Source: CAYRSS01 sp964426945 (GTDB lineage: Bacteria; Planctomycetota; Phycisphaerae; UBA1845). From it: a stretch of DNA of 45,314 nucleotides. The position numbers and the translations under genes are program-made. Shown here one piece after another: positions 32,809-43,453 of the stretch (the stretch's first letter is position 1; each line of letters starts with the position of its first letter). Location of the stretch: the NCBI GenBank assembly GCA_964426945.1, contig CAYRSS010000031.1, positions 1 to 45,314 of the forward strand, in the 5' to 3' direction. A model generated the notes under the pieces. The model was given only the letters and a program-made list of their open reading frames with translations. It searched no databases and had not been told where the DNA came from.

Positions 32809-34053
32809 ATGCTTGCAGCTTCCTGGCCGGGATGGCACCAGGTCTGGCTAGTCTATGCCCTGCTGGCGGCGGGGGGCTGGGCAGTGGCCGGATGGTCCAT
32901 CAGCTATGCCCTGCGCCGGCGGAAGGTCCTGCGGCCAGGGGGCTCGATGCGCCGGCAGGCGCCGCGGCTGTCCGTCGTCGTCGCAGCCAAGGACGAAGAG
33001 ACGAACATCGAAGGCTGCGTGCGGTCGCTGCTTCAGCAGGATTACCCGGATCTTCAGATCATCGTCGCAGACGATCGCAGCGTGGACGCGACGCCACGCC
33101 TGCTCGCCCGACTCGCTGCAGAGTCGGACGGCCGGGTGCAGGTCGTGAGCGTCACCGAGCTGCCGGCGGGCTGGTTCGGCAAGAACAACGCCGTGCGCCA
33201 GGCGCTGCGGAAGGCGACCGGCTCGTACTACTGTTTCACCGACGCCGACTGTCGCCTGACGCATCCAGCCGCGCTGACCGCGGCGATGGACTACGCACTG
33301 TCGGAAGGCGCCGACTTCCTGTCGATCAACCCGACGCTGCTGATGCCCACAGCGTGGGAGCGCATGATTCAACCGGTGTGCGGCGCGATCCTGCTGGCGT
33401 GGTTTCCACAGCACAGGGTCAATAAGCGCCACCGTCGCTCGGCCTATGCCAACGGGCAGTTCATGATGCTGAAGCGCGAGGCCTACGAGGCGCTCGGCGG
33501 CCACGAAAGCGTGCGGACGCAGGTCAACGAGGATATTCACCTCGCCCGGCTGGCGAAGGAGCGCGGGTTGCGGCTTCGCACCGTGGACAGCGAGGATCTG
33601 TACACGACGCGCATGTATCCGACGCCGCGCGACAGTTGGCGCGGCTGGAGCCGGATTTTCTACGGCGCCCTCGGCTCCCCCATGCGCATCGCGCTGACCG
33701 TCGCGCTGCTGATCGGCGGGGTCCTGGGGGCGTGGGTCAGCGCGGTGGCCGCCGTGGCAGCGGCTGCGGCCGGAGTCGGCGGTCCTTCGATGACCGTGCT
33801 CGCGTGGGGCTGGGCGCTGATCGTCCTGACCATGCAGGCGACGATGGTCCGTGTCTACCGGCCATTCGGCGTGGGGCTGCTGTGGTCGCTGACGTTCCCC
33901 GCCGGGGGGGCGGTTGCGTCGGCTTACCTCGCGTCGGCGTTTCTGAAATCGGTCGGCGCGTCGTCCACCACCTGGCGCGGGACGACCTATCACGGGGGGA
34001 ATGTCGTTTCCGGGGCGGGCGACACGGAACTGCGAGCAGGCACGATCGACTAG
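32809..34053 (+). CDS. Membrane glycosyltransferase, family 2
   Basis: 414 residues. One N-terminal hydrophobic helix, then a GT-A domain: LSVVVAAKDEETNIEGC, VADDRSVDATP, DADCRLTHP (the DxD metal site) and NEDIHLARLAKERG, with the family's acidic base. Three or four hydrophobic segments near 275-385 close it. It resembles hopanoid- or lipid-linked GT2 enzymes (HpnB-like) more than soluble ones, but the acceptor is unknown. ATG 32809 has no strong ribosome site. Divergent from comEC with 205 bases between. Confidence 0.82.
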   Translation: MLAASWPGWHQVWLVYALLAAGGWAVAGWSISYALRRRKVLRPGGSMRRQAPRLSVVVAAKDEETNIEGCVRSLLQQDYPDLQIIVADDRSVDATPRLLARLAAESDGRVQVVSVTELPAGWFGKNNAVRQALRKATGSYYCFTDADCRLTHPAALTAAMDYALSEGADFLSINPTLLMPTAWERMIQPVCGAILLAWFPQHRVNKRHRRSAYANGQFMMLKREAYEALGGHESVRTQVNEDIHLARLAKERGLRLRTVDSEDLYTTRMYPTPRDSWRGWSRIFYGALGSPMRIALTVALLIGGVLGAWVSAVAAVAAAAAGVGGPSMTVLAWGWALIVLTMQATMVRVYRPFGVGLLWSLTFPAGGAVASAYLASAFLKSVGASSTTWRGTTYHGGNVVSGAGDTELRAGTID

Positions 34054-34071
34054 CGAGGGGCGGGGCAGCGC

Positions 34072-34734
34072 ATGCAGGTAGACATCAGCAAGGAAGTGGA
34101 AGAAACGCTGGACTCCGCCAGGGAGGACGTCTATTGGCTGTTCCGCCTGATTCCCGAGTCCTGGTTTGAGAATCCGTGGGTGCGGATCGGGTTGGCGGCG
34201 CTGGTGCTGGTGCTGCTGCTGCGTCTGGGGCGGCGGGCCTGGCGCTTCGTGCGTCGCCTGCGGCCCCCGCGGGTGAACGCGAAACTGGCCATCTACGGCC
34301 CCGACCTCGCCCGCCGGCGAGAGAGTGCGACAGTCGTTTCGGTCATCGGCGATCCCGCGGCGGGCGCGCCGCATGTGGCCCTGTCGACCGGGCCGACGAT
34401 CAAGGGGTTCATCGTGACGCGCCGCGTCGAACACCTGCACGTCGCCGGCGCGCCCAGCGCGGAAGAGGCGCTCGGCCGCCTCCGCGAGGCCGCCGCGCAG
34501 CGCGGGGCGAACGCGGTGATCAGCGTCCGGCGCGATCTCGGCCCTGGTGATACGTACGTCGCCGCGGGGGAGGCGGTCATCGTCGTCAAGTCGGGCGACC
34601 GCGCGGCGCCGTCCGACGGCACGAGCGCGGGCGTCTCATCCGGTCCGCAAGGGCGCGGCAAGCGTGAGGTCGCCGACGACGCGGACCACGCAGGCGACGC
34701 CGGTGATGCGGGCGACGGCGGCGATGGAGATTGA
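34072..34734 (+). CDS. Membrane-anchored YbjQ-like (heavy-metal-binding domain) protein
   Basis: 220 residues. A hydrophobic helix near residues 38-55, then a domain that reads like the YbjQ/DUF74 fold: IKGFIVTRRVEHLHV, SAEEALGRLREAA, GANAVISVRRDL and AAGEAVIVV. Its function in other bacteria is not settled. The last 30 residues are Gly/Asp repeats (AGDAGDAGDGGDGD). It follows the glycosyltransferase by 18 bases, and the next gene starts right after its stop, so the three are likely co-transcribed. Confidence 0.55.
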   Translation: MQVDISKEVEETLDSAREDVYWLFRLIPESWFENPWVRIGLAALVLVLLLRLGRRAWRFVRRLRPPRVNAKLAIYGPDLARRRESATVVSVIGDPAAGAPHVALSTGPTIKGFIVTRRVEHLHVAGAPSAEEALGRLREAAAQRGANAVISVRRDLGPGDTYVAAGEAVIVVKSGDRAAPSDGTSAGVSSGPQGRGKREVADDADHAGDAGDAGDGGDGD

Positions 34735-35340
34735 ATGGTCGGGGTGATGACCGAACAGCGCGAACCCATCCAACCCGCCGCCGCACACCGCGCGGCCGCT
34801 CCAGGATCCTCGGACGACCAGCCTGTTTCGCCGCGGGCGTTCGCCTCCGGCTGCGGCTTCGTCTTTCAGGCCGTCGGGGCAACGCTCTTCCTGGCGTCGT
34901 GCTGCTTGTGGGCCTCGAGCGACACGGTCTTCCCCATCGAACAATCGGAGCGCGGCAGCGACTTCGTCTCCCAACTGCGCCAGGCGGGCTCGGCCATGCC
35001 AATCGTGACCCTGGGCATGATCCTCACGCTGATCGGCGGGCTGGGCCTGGCGGCCACGGGCATAGGCCTGCAGGGCGAACGCCCGCGCAGCGGCGGGGCC
35101 GGGATGATCGCCGCCGGGTTCTTCACCGCCGCCCAGGCGACGACGGCGATTCTGCTGGTGCAGCGCTCAGGCTCTTGGGCGCCGGCGGTCGTCCCGGGGT
35201 TGCTGGCGGTGGTAGGCGCTGTGCTGTTCATGATGGCGGGCTACAGCCGCCAGCTCATCCGGCGGTATCCGCCGCCACCGGACCAGAGCAAAGCCACGGA
35301 GGAGTTTCTCCGCGAGGTGCAGCGACGGCCCCGCATCTGA
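34735..35340 (+). CDS. Membrane protein of unknown function
   Basis: 201 residues, not recognised. A polar N-terminus of about 40 residues, then hydrophobic segments near 43-60, 88-110, 118-135 and 150-168, ending in a charged tail. ATG 34735 directly follows the upstream stop and has GGAG 5 bases ahead; ATG 34747 is an alternative. A TATACT-like -10 at 35418 suggests that the next gene has its own promoter. Confidence 0.5.
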   Translation: MVGVMTEQREPIQPAAAHRAAAPGSSDDQPVSPRAFASGCGFVFQAVGATLFLASCCLWASSDTVFPIEQSERGSDFVSQLRQAGSAMPIVTLGMILTLIGGLGLAATGIGLQGERPRSGGAGMIAAGFFTAAQATTAILLVQRSGSWAPAVVPGLLAVVGAVLFMMAGYSRQLIRRYPPPPDQSKATEEFLREVQRRPRI

Positions 35341-35479
35341 TCGGGGCTGTGCGGCGAACCTGCACGAACCTGTAACGTGCCGCGGTGCCAGTCGGGCAGC
35401 CTGCCGCCGCCCGCGGTATACTCCGCCGGAGCGCCGCGCATCCGCCTGGCGCCCTCCCGGGCCCGCTGGAGACCTGTCC

Positions 35480-36676
35480 ATGTTTCGCAACCACTCACGC
35501 TTCGCCGCCGGCTTGATCCTGCTGGCCTCCATGGCCGATTCGCGTGAGGTCCTCGCGCAAGCGCCCGCACGCGATGCGCCGCCGGTCGTGCTCAACGACG
35601 TGCGGGCGGATTCACCGGCCACGCGCGAGGCGATCGACAAGGGCATTCGCTACCTGCTCTCCTCGCAGCGGAGCGACGGCGGCTGGGAGGCGAATGGCAG
35701 CACTCACCCCGCGATTACGGCCATCGTGGTCACGGTGCTGGCTCATCAGCCGGGCATCGGTCCGGAACACCCCGCCGTGCGTCGCGGGGTGGAGCACCTG
35801 CTGCGGGCTCGCCAGCCCGACGGCGGCATCTACGTCCCCGGCGAGGGTCACCTCAACTACCACACCAGCGTCGCCCTGATGGCGCTGGCGGCGGAGAAGA
35901 ACCCCGCTCACCGCGAGGCGATCGTGCAGGCGCAGGCGTTTCTGCGGAAGATCCAGTGGGACGAAGGTGAGGAGCACCAGCCCGCCAGCCCCTGGTACGG
36001 CGGGCAGGGCTACGGCAACGGCAAGCGGCCCGACCTGTCCAACACCCAGATGATGATCGAGGCTCTGCACGACAGCGGCCTGTCGCCGGACGATCCCGCG
36101 TATCGCAAGGCGCTGGCGTTCGTATCGCGCTGCCAGATGCTCGACGAGACGAACGACCAGGCGTTTGCGAACGGCAGTCGCGACGGCGGCTTTGTCTACT
36201 CACCTGCGAACGACGGTGAGTCGAAGGCGGGCCACGAGTCGGTCGACGGTCGCGAGATGCTGCGCAGCTATGGTTCGATGACCTACGCCGGGTTCAAGAG
36301 CCTGCTGTACGCGAACCTGAAGCGCGATGATCCGCGCGTCACGGCCGCGATGAACTGGATCCGACGGCACTACCGGCTGGACAGCAATCCGAACATGCCG
36401 GACTCGCAATCGGCCCAGGGGCTGTATTACTATTACCACGTCTTCGCCCGCGCCATGGCAGCGTGGGGCGAGGACGTGATCGTCGATGCGCAGGGTACGC
36501 CGCACCGGTGGCGGGATGATCTCTGCGCGGCGCTCGTCGCCCGGCAGAACCCCGACGGGAGCTGGGTCAACGTGTCCGACCGCTGGTTCGAGGGCAATCC
36601 GCACCTCGTGACGGCGTACGCCGTGCGGGCGTTGCAGGTGGCGGTGGACGGTTCGGCCGCGAAATCGGCGAAGTAG
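35480..36676 (+). CDS. Exported prenyltransferase/squalene-oxidase-repeat protein
   Basis: 398 residues with a signal peptide (MFRNHSRFAAGLILLASMADS). The mature part has the alpha-toroid repeat seen in squalene cyclases and prenyltransferases: IRYLLSSQRSDGGWEANG, VEHLLRARQPDGGIYV and LVARQNPDGSWVNVSD, each with a Gln-x-x-Asp-Gly-x-Trp-like turn (QW motif). No cyclase DxDD acid motif is seen, so this is more likely a non-catalytic or unknown member; planctomycetes have many such proteins. ATG 35480 fits the signal. Confidence 0.75.
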   Translation: MFRNHSRFAAGLILLASMADSREVLAQAPARDAPPVVLNDVRADSPATREAIDKGIRYLLSSQRSDGGWEANGSTHPAITAIVVTVLAHQPGIGPEHPAVRRGVEHLLRARQPDGGIYVPGEGHLNYHTSVALMALAAEKNPAHREAIVQAQAFLRKIQWDEGEEHQPASPWYGGQGYGNGKRPDLSNTQMMIEALHDSGLSPDDPAYRKALAFVSRCQMLDETNDQAFANGSRDGGFVYSPANDGESKAGHESVDGREMLRSYGSMTYAGFKSLLYANLKRDDPRVTAAMNWIRRHYRLDSNPNMPDSQSAQGLYYYYHVFARAMAAWGEDVIVDAQGTPHRWRDDLCAALVARQNPDGSWVNVSDRWFEGNPHLVTAYAVRALQVAVDGSAAKSAK

Positions 36677-36736
36677 GGACATCTCGCGCCGCCCCCCGGC
36701 GCGTGGCGAGGCAGGCAGCCGCGAAACAGGTGATTC

Positions 36737-37282
36737 ATGAGCGAAGACGACCGGCCCGATCACGAGGAAGCGTTCGCCTACGAAGAGGCGGACGAGGCGC
36801 CTGAGCATGTCATCGAGGAGGATGAGGACTCGTCGTCCTCGCCGCTCGATCTCGCGTCAGAAGACGAGCCGTTGGCGGCGGAGCCGGCGATGTCGGCCAC
36901 GCCCGCCATGGCTCCGCGGCGGTCGCGCCACAGCGACGACGATGACGCCGGCGATTTTACCCGGTCGCTCGTGCGCGACGCGGCCACCGCACAGGCAACG
37001 GATTGGGTCAACGAAACCTCGGCTTCGCGCATTGGCGCGGAGCTTCGCCACATCGAGCAGGAGATCCGCACGCTGCTGGAGGGTCGCGACCCGAAACGCA
37101 AGCGCAAATTCGCCGGTACGCGCCGCTGGTTTGAGCTGGAGGAAGACCTCCTCGAACTGAAGTTCACCGGCCGGCTGGATGAGGAGTTGCTCACCCGGAT
37201 CCAGTTGCTGGTCGCCCGGCGGCACCACCTGTTCCGGCGGCTGCGATTCCTCGCCGGAACGCGGCCTGGGTGGAACTCGTAG
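36737..37282 (+). CDS. Hypothetical protein with acidic N-terminus
   Basis: 181 residues, not recognised. The first half is acidic and low-complexity (EEDEDSSSSPLDL). The second half forms two charged helices (IGAELRHIEQEIRTLLEGRD and LEEDLLELKF), then a basic end. It may be a coiled-coil adaptor. It starts 60 bases after the previous gene; a CDS is supported mainly by codon pattern and position. Confidence 0.45.
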   Translation: MSEDDRPDHEEAFAYEEADEAPEHVIEEDEDSSSSPLDLASEDEPLAAEPAMSATPAMAPRRSRHSDDDDAGDFTRSLVRDAATAQATDWVNETSASRIGAELRHIEQEIRTLLEGRDPKRKRKFAGTRRWFELEEDLLELKFTGRLDEELLTRIQLLVARRHHLFRRLRFLAGTRPGWNS

Positions 37283-37307
37283 GGCGCGGTCTACGCCGCT
37301 GCCAACG

Positions 37308-38318
37308 TCACTTCTGGTGCGCGGCCACGCCGTAAGCGGTGGTCAGGGCGAGCAGAATCCAGAGCGCGTCCCACGCGCTGAACGCAGACCATGTGCCCAC
37401 TTCCTCACGGGCTTGGTCGAACTCCTCGGCCGAAACGCCCATTGACTCGGCCATGCGCAGGCGGACCTCGTCTTCGGGCATTGCGTTCATCTCGGCAATA
37501 GCCTCGTTGGTGTAGCGCTCCATGGCCGCAGGGCTGGCGTCGGGGTTGGCCTCAACCCATTTGCCGACCTTCTCCATGGCCAGCACAGCACGGTGGGTGT
37601 CGACGTCTTCGGCGACTGCGCTCACGGCGAAGATGGCGACCGCGATGATCGCCTTCACGAAGAGAATGCCGCCCAGCGAAACCACCGCGGCGCTCACGCC
37701 GCCGACGATGCTCTTGCGGCCATAGCCCAGCAGCATGCCGCCGCCCGCGAGACCGCCAAGCGCCCAGGCCACCAGGCCGACCTCGTAGCCGGTCAGGATG
37801 CCTACGACCGCCCACAACCCCACGCCGACGCCTGCGCCGATGACGCTGAGAAAAAGGCCGAGAATCAAGCGCCCCACGTCGAGGTCGCTCCCGCCCGCGG
37901 TGCCCGTCTTGGCGGCCTTGGCCGCCATGGACCCGCCGCCGCGCTTGAGTGCCTCCGGCGCCGCGGCGAGTGAGCCCGGGCTCAGACGTACCCCGGTTCG
38001 GCGATTAAAACCGCACCCGGTGCAGATGGCCGCGCCGAGCGGCATCGTCGCGCGACACTCCGGACACGCGCCCGCGTCCTCCTCGATCGGCGTGGCGGCG
38101 GCCTCGTACCGGGCGAGGTCCAGCAGCGGATCGCTTTCGCGACCGCCCGCGCGCTGCGGTGAAGGCGGCGCGTCGGGCGCGGCCTGCGTCTTGCGGCGCT
38201 TCTCGAGGCAACGCACATGGAAGTAGCGGCCCTCCGCGTCCTTCTGGCGCGGTTCGAGACCGCACTCCTGGCCGCAAAGCGCACATACCTTTCCGCTGGC
38301 CGGCTTTTCGGTGGGCAT
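37308..38318 (-). CDS. Zinc-ribbon membrane protein of unknown function
   Basis: 336 residues from ATG 38318 (GTG 38330 is also possible). Two Cys clusters at the N-terminus: CALCGQECG with a later HVRCLEKRR, and CPECRATMPLGAAICTGCGFNRRTG around residues 85-110, the second a four-Cys zinc ribbon. Hydrophobic segments follow near 153-180, 185-200 and 205-235, then a soluble part and a last helix. No family is recognised. It converges on the gene at 36737 with 25 bases between. Confidence 0.6.
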   Translation of the reverse strand: MPTEKPASGKVCALCGQECGLEPRQKDAEGRYFHVRCLEKRRKTQAAPDAPPSPQRAGGRESDPLLDLARYEAAATPIEEDAGACPECRATMPLGAAICTGCGFNRRTGVRLSPGSLAAAPEALKRGGGSMAAKAAKTGTAGGSDLDVGRLILGLFLSVIGAGVGVGLWAVVGILTGYEVGLVAWALGGLAGGGMLLGYGRKSIVGGVSAAVVSLGGILFVKAIIAVAIFAVSAVAEDVDTHRAVLAMEKVGKWVEANPDASPAAMERYTNEAIAEMNAMPEDEVRLRMAESMGVSAEEFDQAREEVGTWSAFSAWDALWILLALTTAYGVAAHQK

Positions 38319-38727
38319 AGATGTACTCACGAAAACAAAGCGACGGCGAAAGAACCGATTCTGAGCGACAAGAACGCGACCGCCCGCGTGGCGGGCGCAG
38401 CAAGGGGACGCGTTCGATCGGGATGGCGTGGGCCGATGCCCGACCTGGCCGCCGCCCGAACGGATGACTGACTGGTATGTGACGGGGTGTGGCCCGCCCG
38501 ACCTGACTCAGAGGATAACTTCACGCCGCGGGGATGTACATCGCGCAGGCGCGGAGATGCCCTTGATGAATGGCCAAACGACGCGCCGGCGTAGGGGTCA
38601 TTTGCCCGGCGGTCACGGGGAGTCTATAGTGGTGGCTCGTGCGGGCGCGGACCTGATCGGGCTGGTTCGCCGCCGGGTCCGCCGGGACGCACGCCGAAAA
38701 CCCTGATCGTACAAGGAGTTAGGCGCG
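38319..38727. other. Intergenic stretch upstream of the acyl-CoA dehydrogenase cluster
   Basis: About 409 bases between divergent genes. A promoter pair is seen at 38602-38630. Short openings exist but look like chance. No repeats or operator-like palindromes were noticed. Confidence 0.4.
38602..38630 (+). promoter_or_regulatory. Sigma70-like promoter of the acyl-CoA gene cluster
   Basis: TTGCCC (38602-38607), 17-base spacer, TATAGT (38625-38630). Strong -10 and good spacing; the leader to 38728 would be about 90 bases. Confidence 0.5.
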
Positions 38728-39894
<1,167 letters not shown>

Positions 39895-39960
39895 GCGGAC
39901 CTGCCCCCGGTTGCCCGCCGGACGCCCCCTCCCCGTTCCCCCTCGGCAGCGCCTGCGCCC

Positions 39961-39989
39961 GTGACCGCGGGGGCCGTTCTCGTTACTAT
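39961..39989 (+). promoter_or_regulatory. Weak promoter candidate before the second acyl-CoA dehydrogenase
   Basis: GTGACC (39961-39966), 17-base spacer, TACTAT (39984-39989). The -10 is fair and the -35 is weak. The 229-base gap 39895-40123 is larger than the other gaps in the cluster, which supports an internal promoter. Confidence 0.3.
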
Positions 39990-40123
39990 TCAGGTTGCGG
40001 AGCCGTCACCGCGGGCAAGAGGTCGGCGCGCGCCCGGTTATCCGGGTGGGGCGAGGCCGGGGCGCCCGCCAGGGTCATCCCGTCGGCCCGGACGATTTCG
40101 CGGCATCCCAGAGGACTTGGTGT

Positions 40124-41266
40124 ATGGATTATCAGTTGTCCGACGACCACATGGCCCTTCGCGACGTGGCCCGTCGCTTCGCCGCCGAGAAGATCGCACC
40201 CCACGCCCGCGACTGGGACCGCGACGCCGACATCCCCCGTTCGGTCGTCAAGGAGCTGGCCGAAATCGGGTTCCTGGGGATCTTCACCCCGGAGCAGTAC
40301 GGCGGCTCCGGCTTGGGCGACCTGGCGGCGACGGTCATCATGGAGGAGATCGCCCGCCACTGCGGGGCGACCGCGCTGCTGCTCGATGCGCACAACGCGC
40401 TGTGCTCGGCTCACATCATCCTCGCGGGAAATGACGCCCAGAAGAAGAAATACCTCACGGCCCTTGCGGCGGGCGAATACGTCGGCGCGTGGGCGCTGTC
40501 GGAGCCGGGCTGCGGCAGCGACGCCGTCGCCCTGACCACGACCGCCGAGCTGAAGGGGAATGAGTGGGTGCTCAACGGCGCCAAGCAGTGGATCACCAAC
40601 GGCCACTATGCCGGCGTCTACGTCGTCACCGCCCGGACCAAGCCGGAGGGGGGCAAGAACGGCATCAGCGCGTTCCTGGTTGAGCGCGGCACGCCGGGGC
40701 TCGTGATCGGCAAGAAAGAAGACAAGATGGGCATGCGTGCGTCTGACACGGTGCCCCTGATGTTTGAGGACTGCCGCATTCCCAAGGACGCGCTCTGCGG
40801 CGAGTTGCACAAGGGGTTCCGCGACGCGATGAAGGTGCTGGAGCGCGGGCGGATCACGATCTCGGCGATGTCGGTGGGGCTGGCTCGCGGGGCGATGGAG
40901 GAATCGCTCAGCTACGCCCGCCAGCGGACGGCCTTCGGCAAGCCCATCTTCGATCATCAGAGCATCCAGTTCATGCTCGCGGACATGGCGCTGGAGGTCG
41001 ATGCCGGCCGGCTGCTGACGCGGCGTGCGGCGATCCTTTCCGACGCGGGCCAGGCCTGCAACCTCGAAGCGTCCTACGCCAAGCTTTTCACCAGCGAGAT
41101 GGCCACCCGTGCGTGTCTCAATGCGATCCAGATTCACGGCGGCAACGGCTACACGAAGGAAGTGCCGGTCGAGCGCTACATGCGCGATGCGAAGCTGTGC
41201 GAGATCGGCGAGGGCTCGAGCCAGATCCAGCGGATGATCATCGCGAGGCATTGGCTGGAGGAGTAG
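40124..41266 (+). CDS. Acyl-CoA dehydrogenase (second of three), short-chain type
   Basis: 380 residues. WALSEPGCGSDAVALTTTA, AKQWITNGHYAGVYVV, RQRTAFGKPIFDHQSIQFMLADMALEV and IQIHGGNGYTKEVPVERYMRDAKLCEIGEGSSQIQRMIIAR are typical of the butyryl/isovaleryl-CoA dehydrogenase group. Catalytic-type Glu363 sits in GEGSSQIQ. ATG 40124 has GAGG 9 bases ahead. The gap to the next gene (41267-41343) contains a dispersed GCTGACAGC repeat. Confidence 0.93.
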   Translation: MDYQLSDDHMALRDVARRFAAEKIAPHARDWDRDADIPRSVVKELAEIGFLGIFTPEQYGGSGLGDLAATVIMEEIARHCGATALLLDAHNALCSAHIILAGNDAQKKKYLTALAAGEYVGAWALSEPGCGSDAVALTTTAELKGNEWVLNGAKQWITNGHYAGVYVVTARTKPEGGKNGISAFLVERGTPGLVIGKKEDKMGMRASDTVPLMFEDCRIPKDALCGELHKGFRDAMKVLERGRITISAMSVGLARGAMEESLSYARQRTAFGKPIFDHQSIQFMLADMALEVDAGRLLTRRAAILSDAGQACNLEASYAKLFTSEMATRACLNAIQIHGGNGYTKEVPVERYMRDAKLCEIGEGSSQIQRMIIARHWLEE

Positions 41267-41296
41267 TTGCGCGTGGCAGGTTGCAAGTTGCGAGCG

Positions 41297-41312
41297 GCTG
41301 ACAGCTGACAGC
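41297..41312. repeat. GCTGACAGCTGACAGC dispersed repeat
   Basis: Same short element as at 5111-5142, here in the 77-base gap between two acyl-CoA dehydrogenase genes of the cluster. Preceded by GGTTGCAAGTTGCGAG, which may be part of the element. Confidence 0.45.
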
Positions 41313-41343
41313 CCTAGATCGATTGCCTTTTGGGACCAGATTC

Positions 41344-42492
41344 ATGGACTTCCGGTTCGATGACGACCACCTGATGCTCCAGCAGTCGGTGCGCGAGTTC
41401 GCGATGAAGGAGGTCGCGCCCGGCGCCGCCGACCGCGACAAGTCCGCGAAGATGCCTCGCGAACTGATCGACCAGATCGCGGCGCTGGGGCTCTTGGGCA
41501 TCACGATTCCCACCGAGTACGGCGGCGCGGGGATGGGCTGCGTCGCCTCGTCGATCGTGGTCGAGGAGACGTCGAAGGCCTGCGCGGGCACCGGTGTGTT
41601 TCTCAGCGCGCACAATTCGCTGTGCGTCGATCCGATCATGACCTTCGGCAGCGACGCTCAGAAGCAGAAGTACCTGCCGCGGCTGGCCTCTGGCGAATTG
41701 ATCGGCTGCCTCTCGCTGACGGAACCGGGCAGCGGTTCGGACGCGGGGGCGGCGACCTGCCGGGCCGAGCTCAAGAGCGACGGCTGGCACATCAACGGAA
41801 CAAAGATCTTCGTGACCAACGGCGGCGAGGCGGGCGTGATGGTGTTGATTGCCGTCACGAATCCGGACGAGCCCAAGCGGCGCCTTTCGGCGTTTATCGT
41901 CGACAAGCCCTGGCCCGGGCTGCGCATCGGCAAGCTTGAGAAGAAGCTCGGGATCAAGTGCTCTTCGACGGCCGAGTTTGTGTTCGAGGACTGCGTGATC
42001 CCGAAGGATGCGCTGCTCGGCGAGCAGGGGCGCGGGATGAAGGTCGCGCTGACGACGCTCAACGGCGGCCGCATCGGCATCGCCGCCCAGGCGCTGGGCA
42101 TCGCCGAGGCCTGTCTCTACGAGGCGTCGAAGTACGCCCGTACGCGGGTCCAGTTCAATCAGCCCATCGGGAACTTCCAGGCGATTCAGAACAAGATCGC
42201 CGACATGGCGGTGGGCATCGAGGCTTCGCGCGACCTGATCTACCGCGCCGCCTGGCTGAAGGACACCGGCGGGGACTATGTCGCGGCCGGGGCGATGGCG
42301 AAGCTGATGGCCAGCGAAGTGTGCTCGAAGGCCGCCAACCACGCGGTGCAGGTCTTCGGCGGATACGGTTACTGCGAGGACTATCCGGTCGAGCGTTTTT
42401 TGCGGGACGCGAAGATCACGGAGATTTACGAAGGCACCAGCGAAATCCAGCGCCTCGTGATCGCGCGGCAGTTGGCGGATGGGGCGGTGTAG
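41344..42492 (+). CDS. Acyl-CoA dehydrogenase (third of three), short-chain type
   Basis: 382 residues. Opens with DDDHLMLQQSVREFAMKEVAP, then LSLTEPGSGSDAGAATCRAE, TKIFVTNGGEAGVMV, RVQFNQPIGNFQAIQNKIADMAV, VQVFGGYGYCEDYPVERFLRDAKI and EIYEGTSEIQRLVIAR with catalytic-type Glu363. This form is close in style to butyryl-CoA dehydrogenases of the short-chain branch. It is followed by 3-hydroxyacyl-CoA dehydrogenase 49 bases later, so they are presumably one operon. Confidence 0.93.
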   Translation: MDFRFDDDHLMLQQSVREFAMKEVAPGAADRDKSAKMPRELIDQIAALGLLGITIPTEYGGAGMGCVASSIVVEETSKACAGTGVFLSAHNSLCVDPIMTFGSDAQKQKYLPRLASGELIGCLSLTEPGSGSDAGAATCRAELKSDGWHINGTKIFVTNGGEAGVMVLIAVTNPDEPKRRLSAFIVDKPWPGLRIGKLEKKLGIKCSSTAEFVFEDCVIPKDALLGEQGRGMKVALTTLNGGRIGIAAQALGIAEACLYEASKYARTRVQFNQPIGNFQAIQNKIADMAVGIEASRDLIYRAAWLKDTGGDYVAAGAMAKLMASEVCSKAANHAVQVFGGYGYCEDYPVERFLRDAKITEIYEGTSEIQRLVIARQLADGAV

Positions 42493-42541
42493 GCCGCGCT
42501 GCGATCACGAAAGCCAGACGATCTTTGAAGGGACCGTACCC

Positions 42542-43399
42542 ATGACATCCAACACATTTCCCGTCGCCGTCCTCGGCGCCGGCACGATGGGCCGGGGCAT
42601 CGCTCAGGTCTTCGCCCAGGCGGGCTTCGACACGAAGCTCTTCGACGTGGCCCCTGCAGCGCTCGACGCGGCCGTGACCGACGTGGGGCGGATGCTCGAC
42701 AAGGGGGTCGAGAAGGGCAAGATCGCCGCGGCCGACGCCGCCGCGACGAAGAAGCGGCTCACGCCGGTCGCCGCGATAACCGAAGTCGGCCGCTGCGGCC
42801 TGATCGTCGAGGCCGCGACGGAGAAGGTCGAGGTCAAGATCGACCTGCTTCGCAAGGCGCAGGAATACCTGACGCCTGATGGCATTCTTGCCAGCAACAC
42901 CAGCAGCATCAGCATCACCCAGCTCGCCGCGGCGGTGAAGGCGCCGAATCGATTCATCGGCATGCACTTTTTCAACCCCGTCCCGCTGATGAAGCTGGTC
43001 GAGGTGGTGCGCGGGCTTCAGACCGACGACGACACCGTCGCTCGGACGTGCAATCTGGCCGAGCAGGTCGGAAAGACGCCGATCCGCTGCAACGATCATC
43101 CCGGGTTCGTCTCGAACCGCGTGCTGATGCCCATGATCAACGAGGCGGTGTTTACGCTGCAGGACGGCGTGGCCGATGCCGAGTCGATCGACGGCATCAT
43201 GAAACTCGGCATGAACCACCCGATGGGCCCGCTGGCGTTGGCCGACCTGATCGGGCTGGATGTGTGCCTGTTTATTCTTGAGGTGCTGCATCGCGACCTG
43301 GGCGAGGATCGCTACCGCCCCTGTCCGCTGCTTCGTAAGATGGTCCTTGCCGGCCGGCTGGGGAAGAAGAGTGGCGAGGGGTTCTATCGCTACGGATGA
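42542..43399 (+). CDS. 3-Hydroxyacyl-CoA (3-hydroxybutyryl-CoA) dehydrogenase
   Basis: 285 residues, the single-function length of 3-hydroxybutyryl-CoA dehydrogenases. NAD-binding VLGAGTMGRGIAQVFAQAG at the N-terminus, IVEAATEKVEVK, LASNTSSISITQLA, GMHFFNPVPLMKLVEVV (catalytic His), and C-terminal NHPMGPLALADLIGLDVCL and KKSGEGFYRY. It oxidises 3-hydroxyacyl-CoA to 3-oxoacyl-CoA. The dehydrogenase type (butyryl versus longer) is inferred from length. ATG 42542 has an AAGGGACC upstream. Confidence 0.95.
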   Translation: MTSNTFPVAVLGAGTMGRGIAQVFAQAGFDTKLFDVAPAALDAAVTDVGRMLDKGVEKGKIAAADAAATKKRLTPVAAITEVGRCGLIVEAATEKVEVKIDLLRKAQEYLTPDGILASNTSSISITQLAAAVKAPNRFIGMHFFNPVPLMKLVEVVRGLQTDDDTVARTCNLAEQVGKTPIRCNDHPGFVSNRVLMPMINEAVFTLQDGVADAESIDGIMKLGMNHPMGPLALADLIGLDVCLFILEVLHRDLGEDRYRPCPLLRKMVLAGRLGKKSGEGFYRYG

Positions 43400-43453
43400 G
43401 GCTGCTGCACGCAGCCGTGGGGTCCCGGGCCGGCGTTTGAGTCGTGGTGAACC

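Noticed and set aside
39986..41251. 421-residue minus-strand opening opposite the second acyl-CoA dehydrogenase
   Set aside because: Shadow; all dehydrogenase motifs are on the plus strand.
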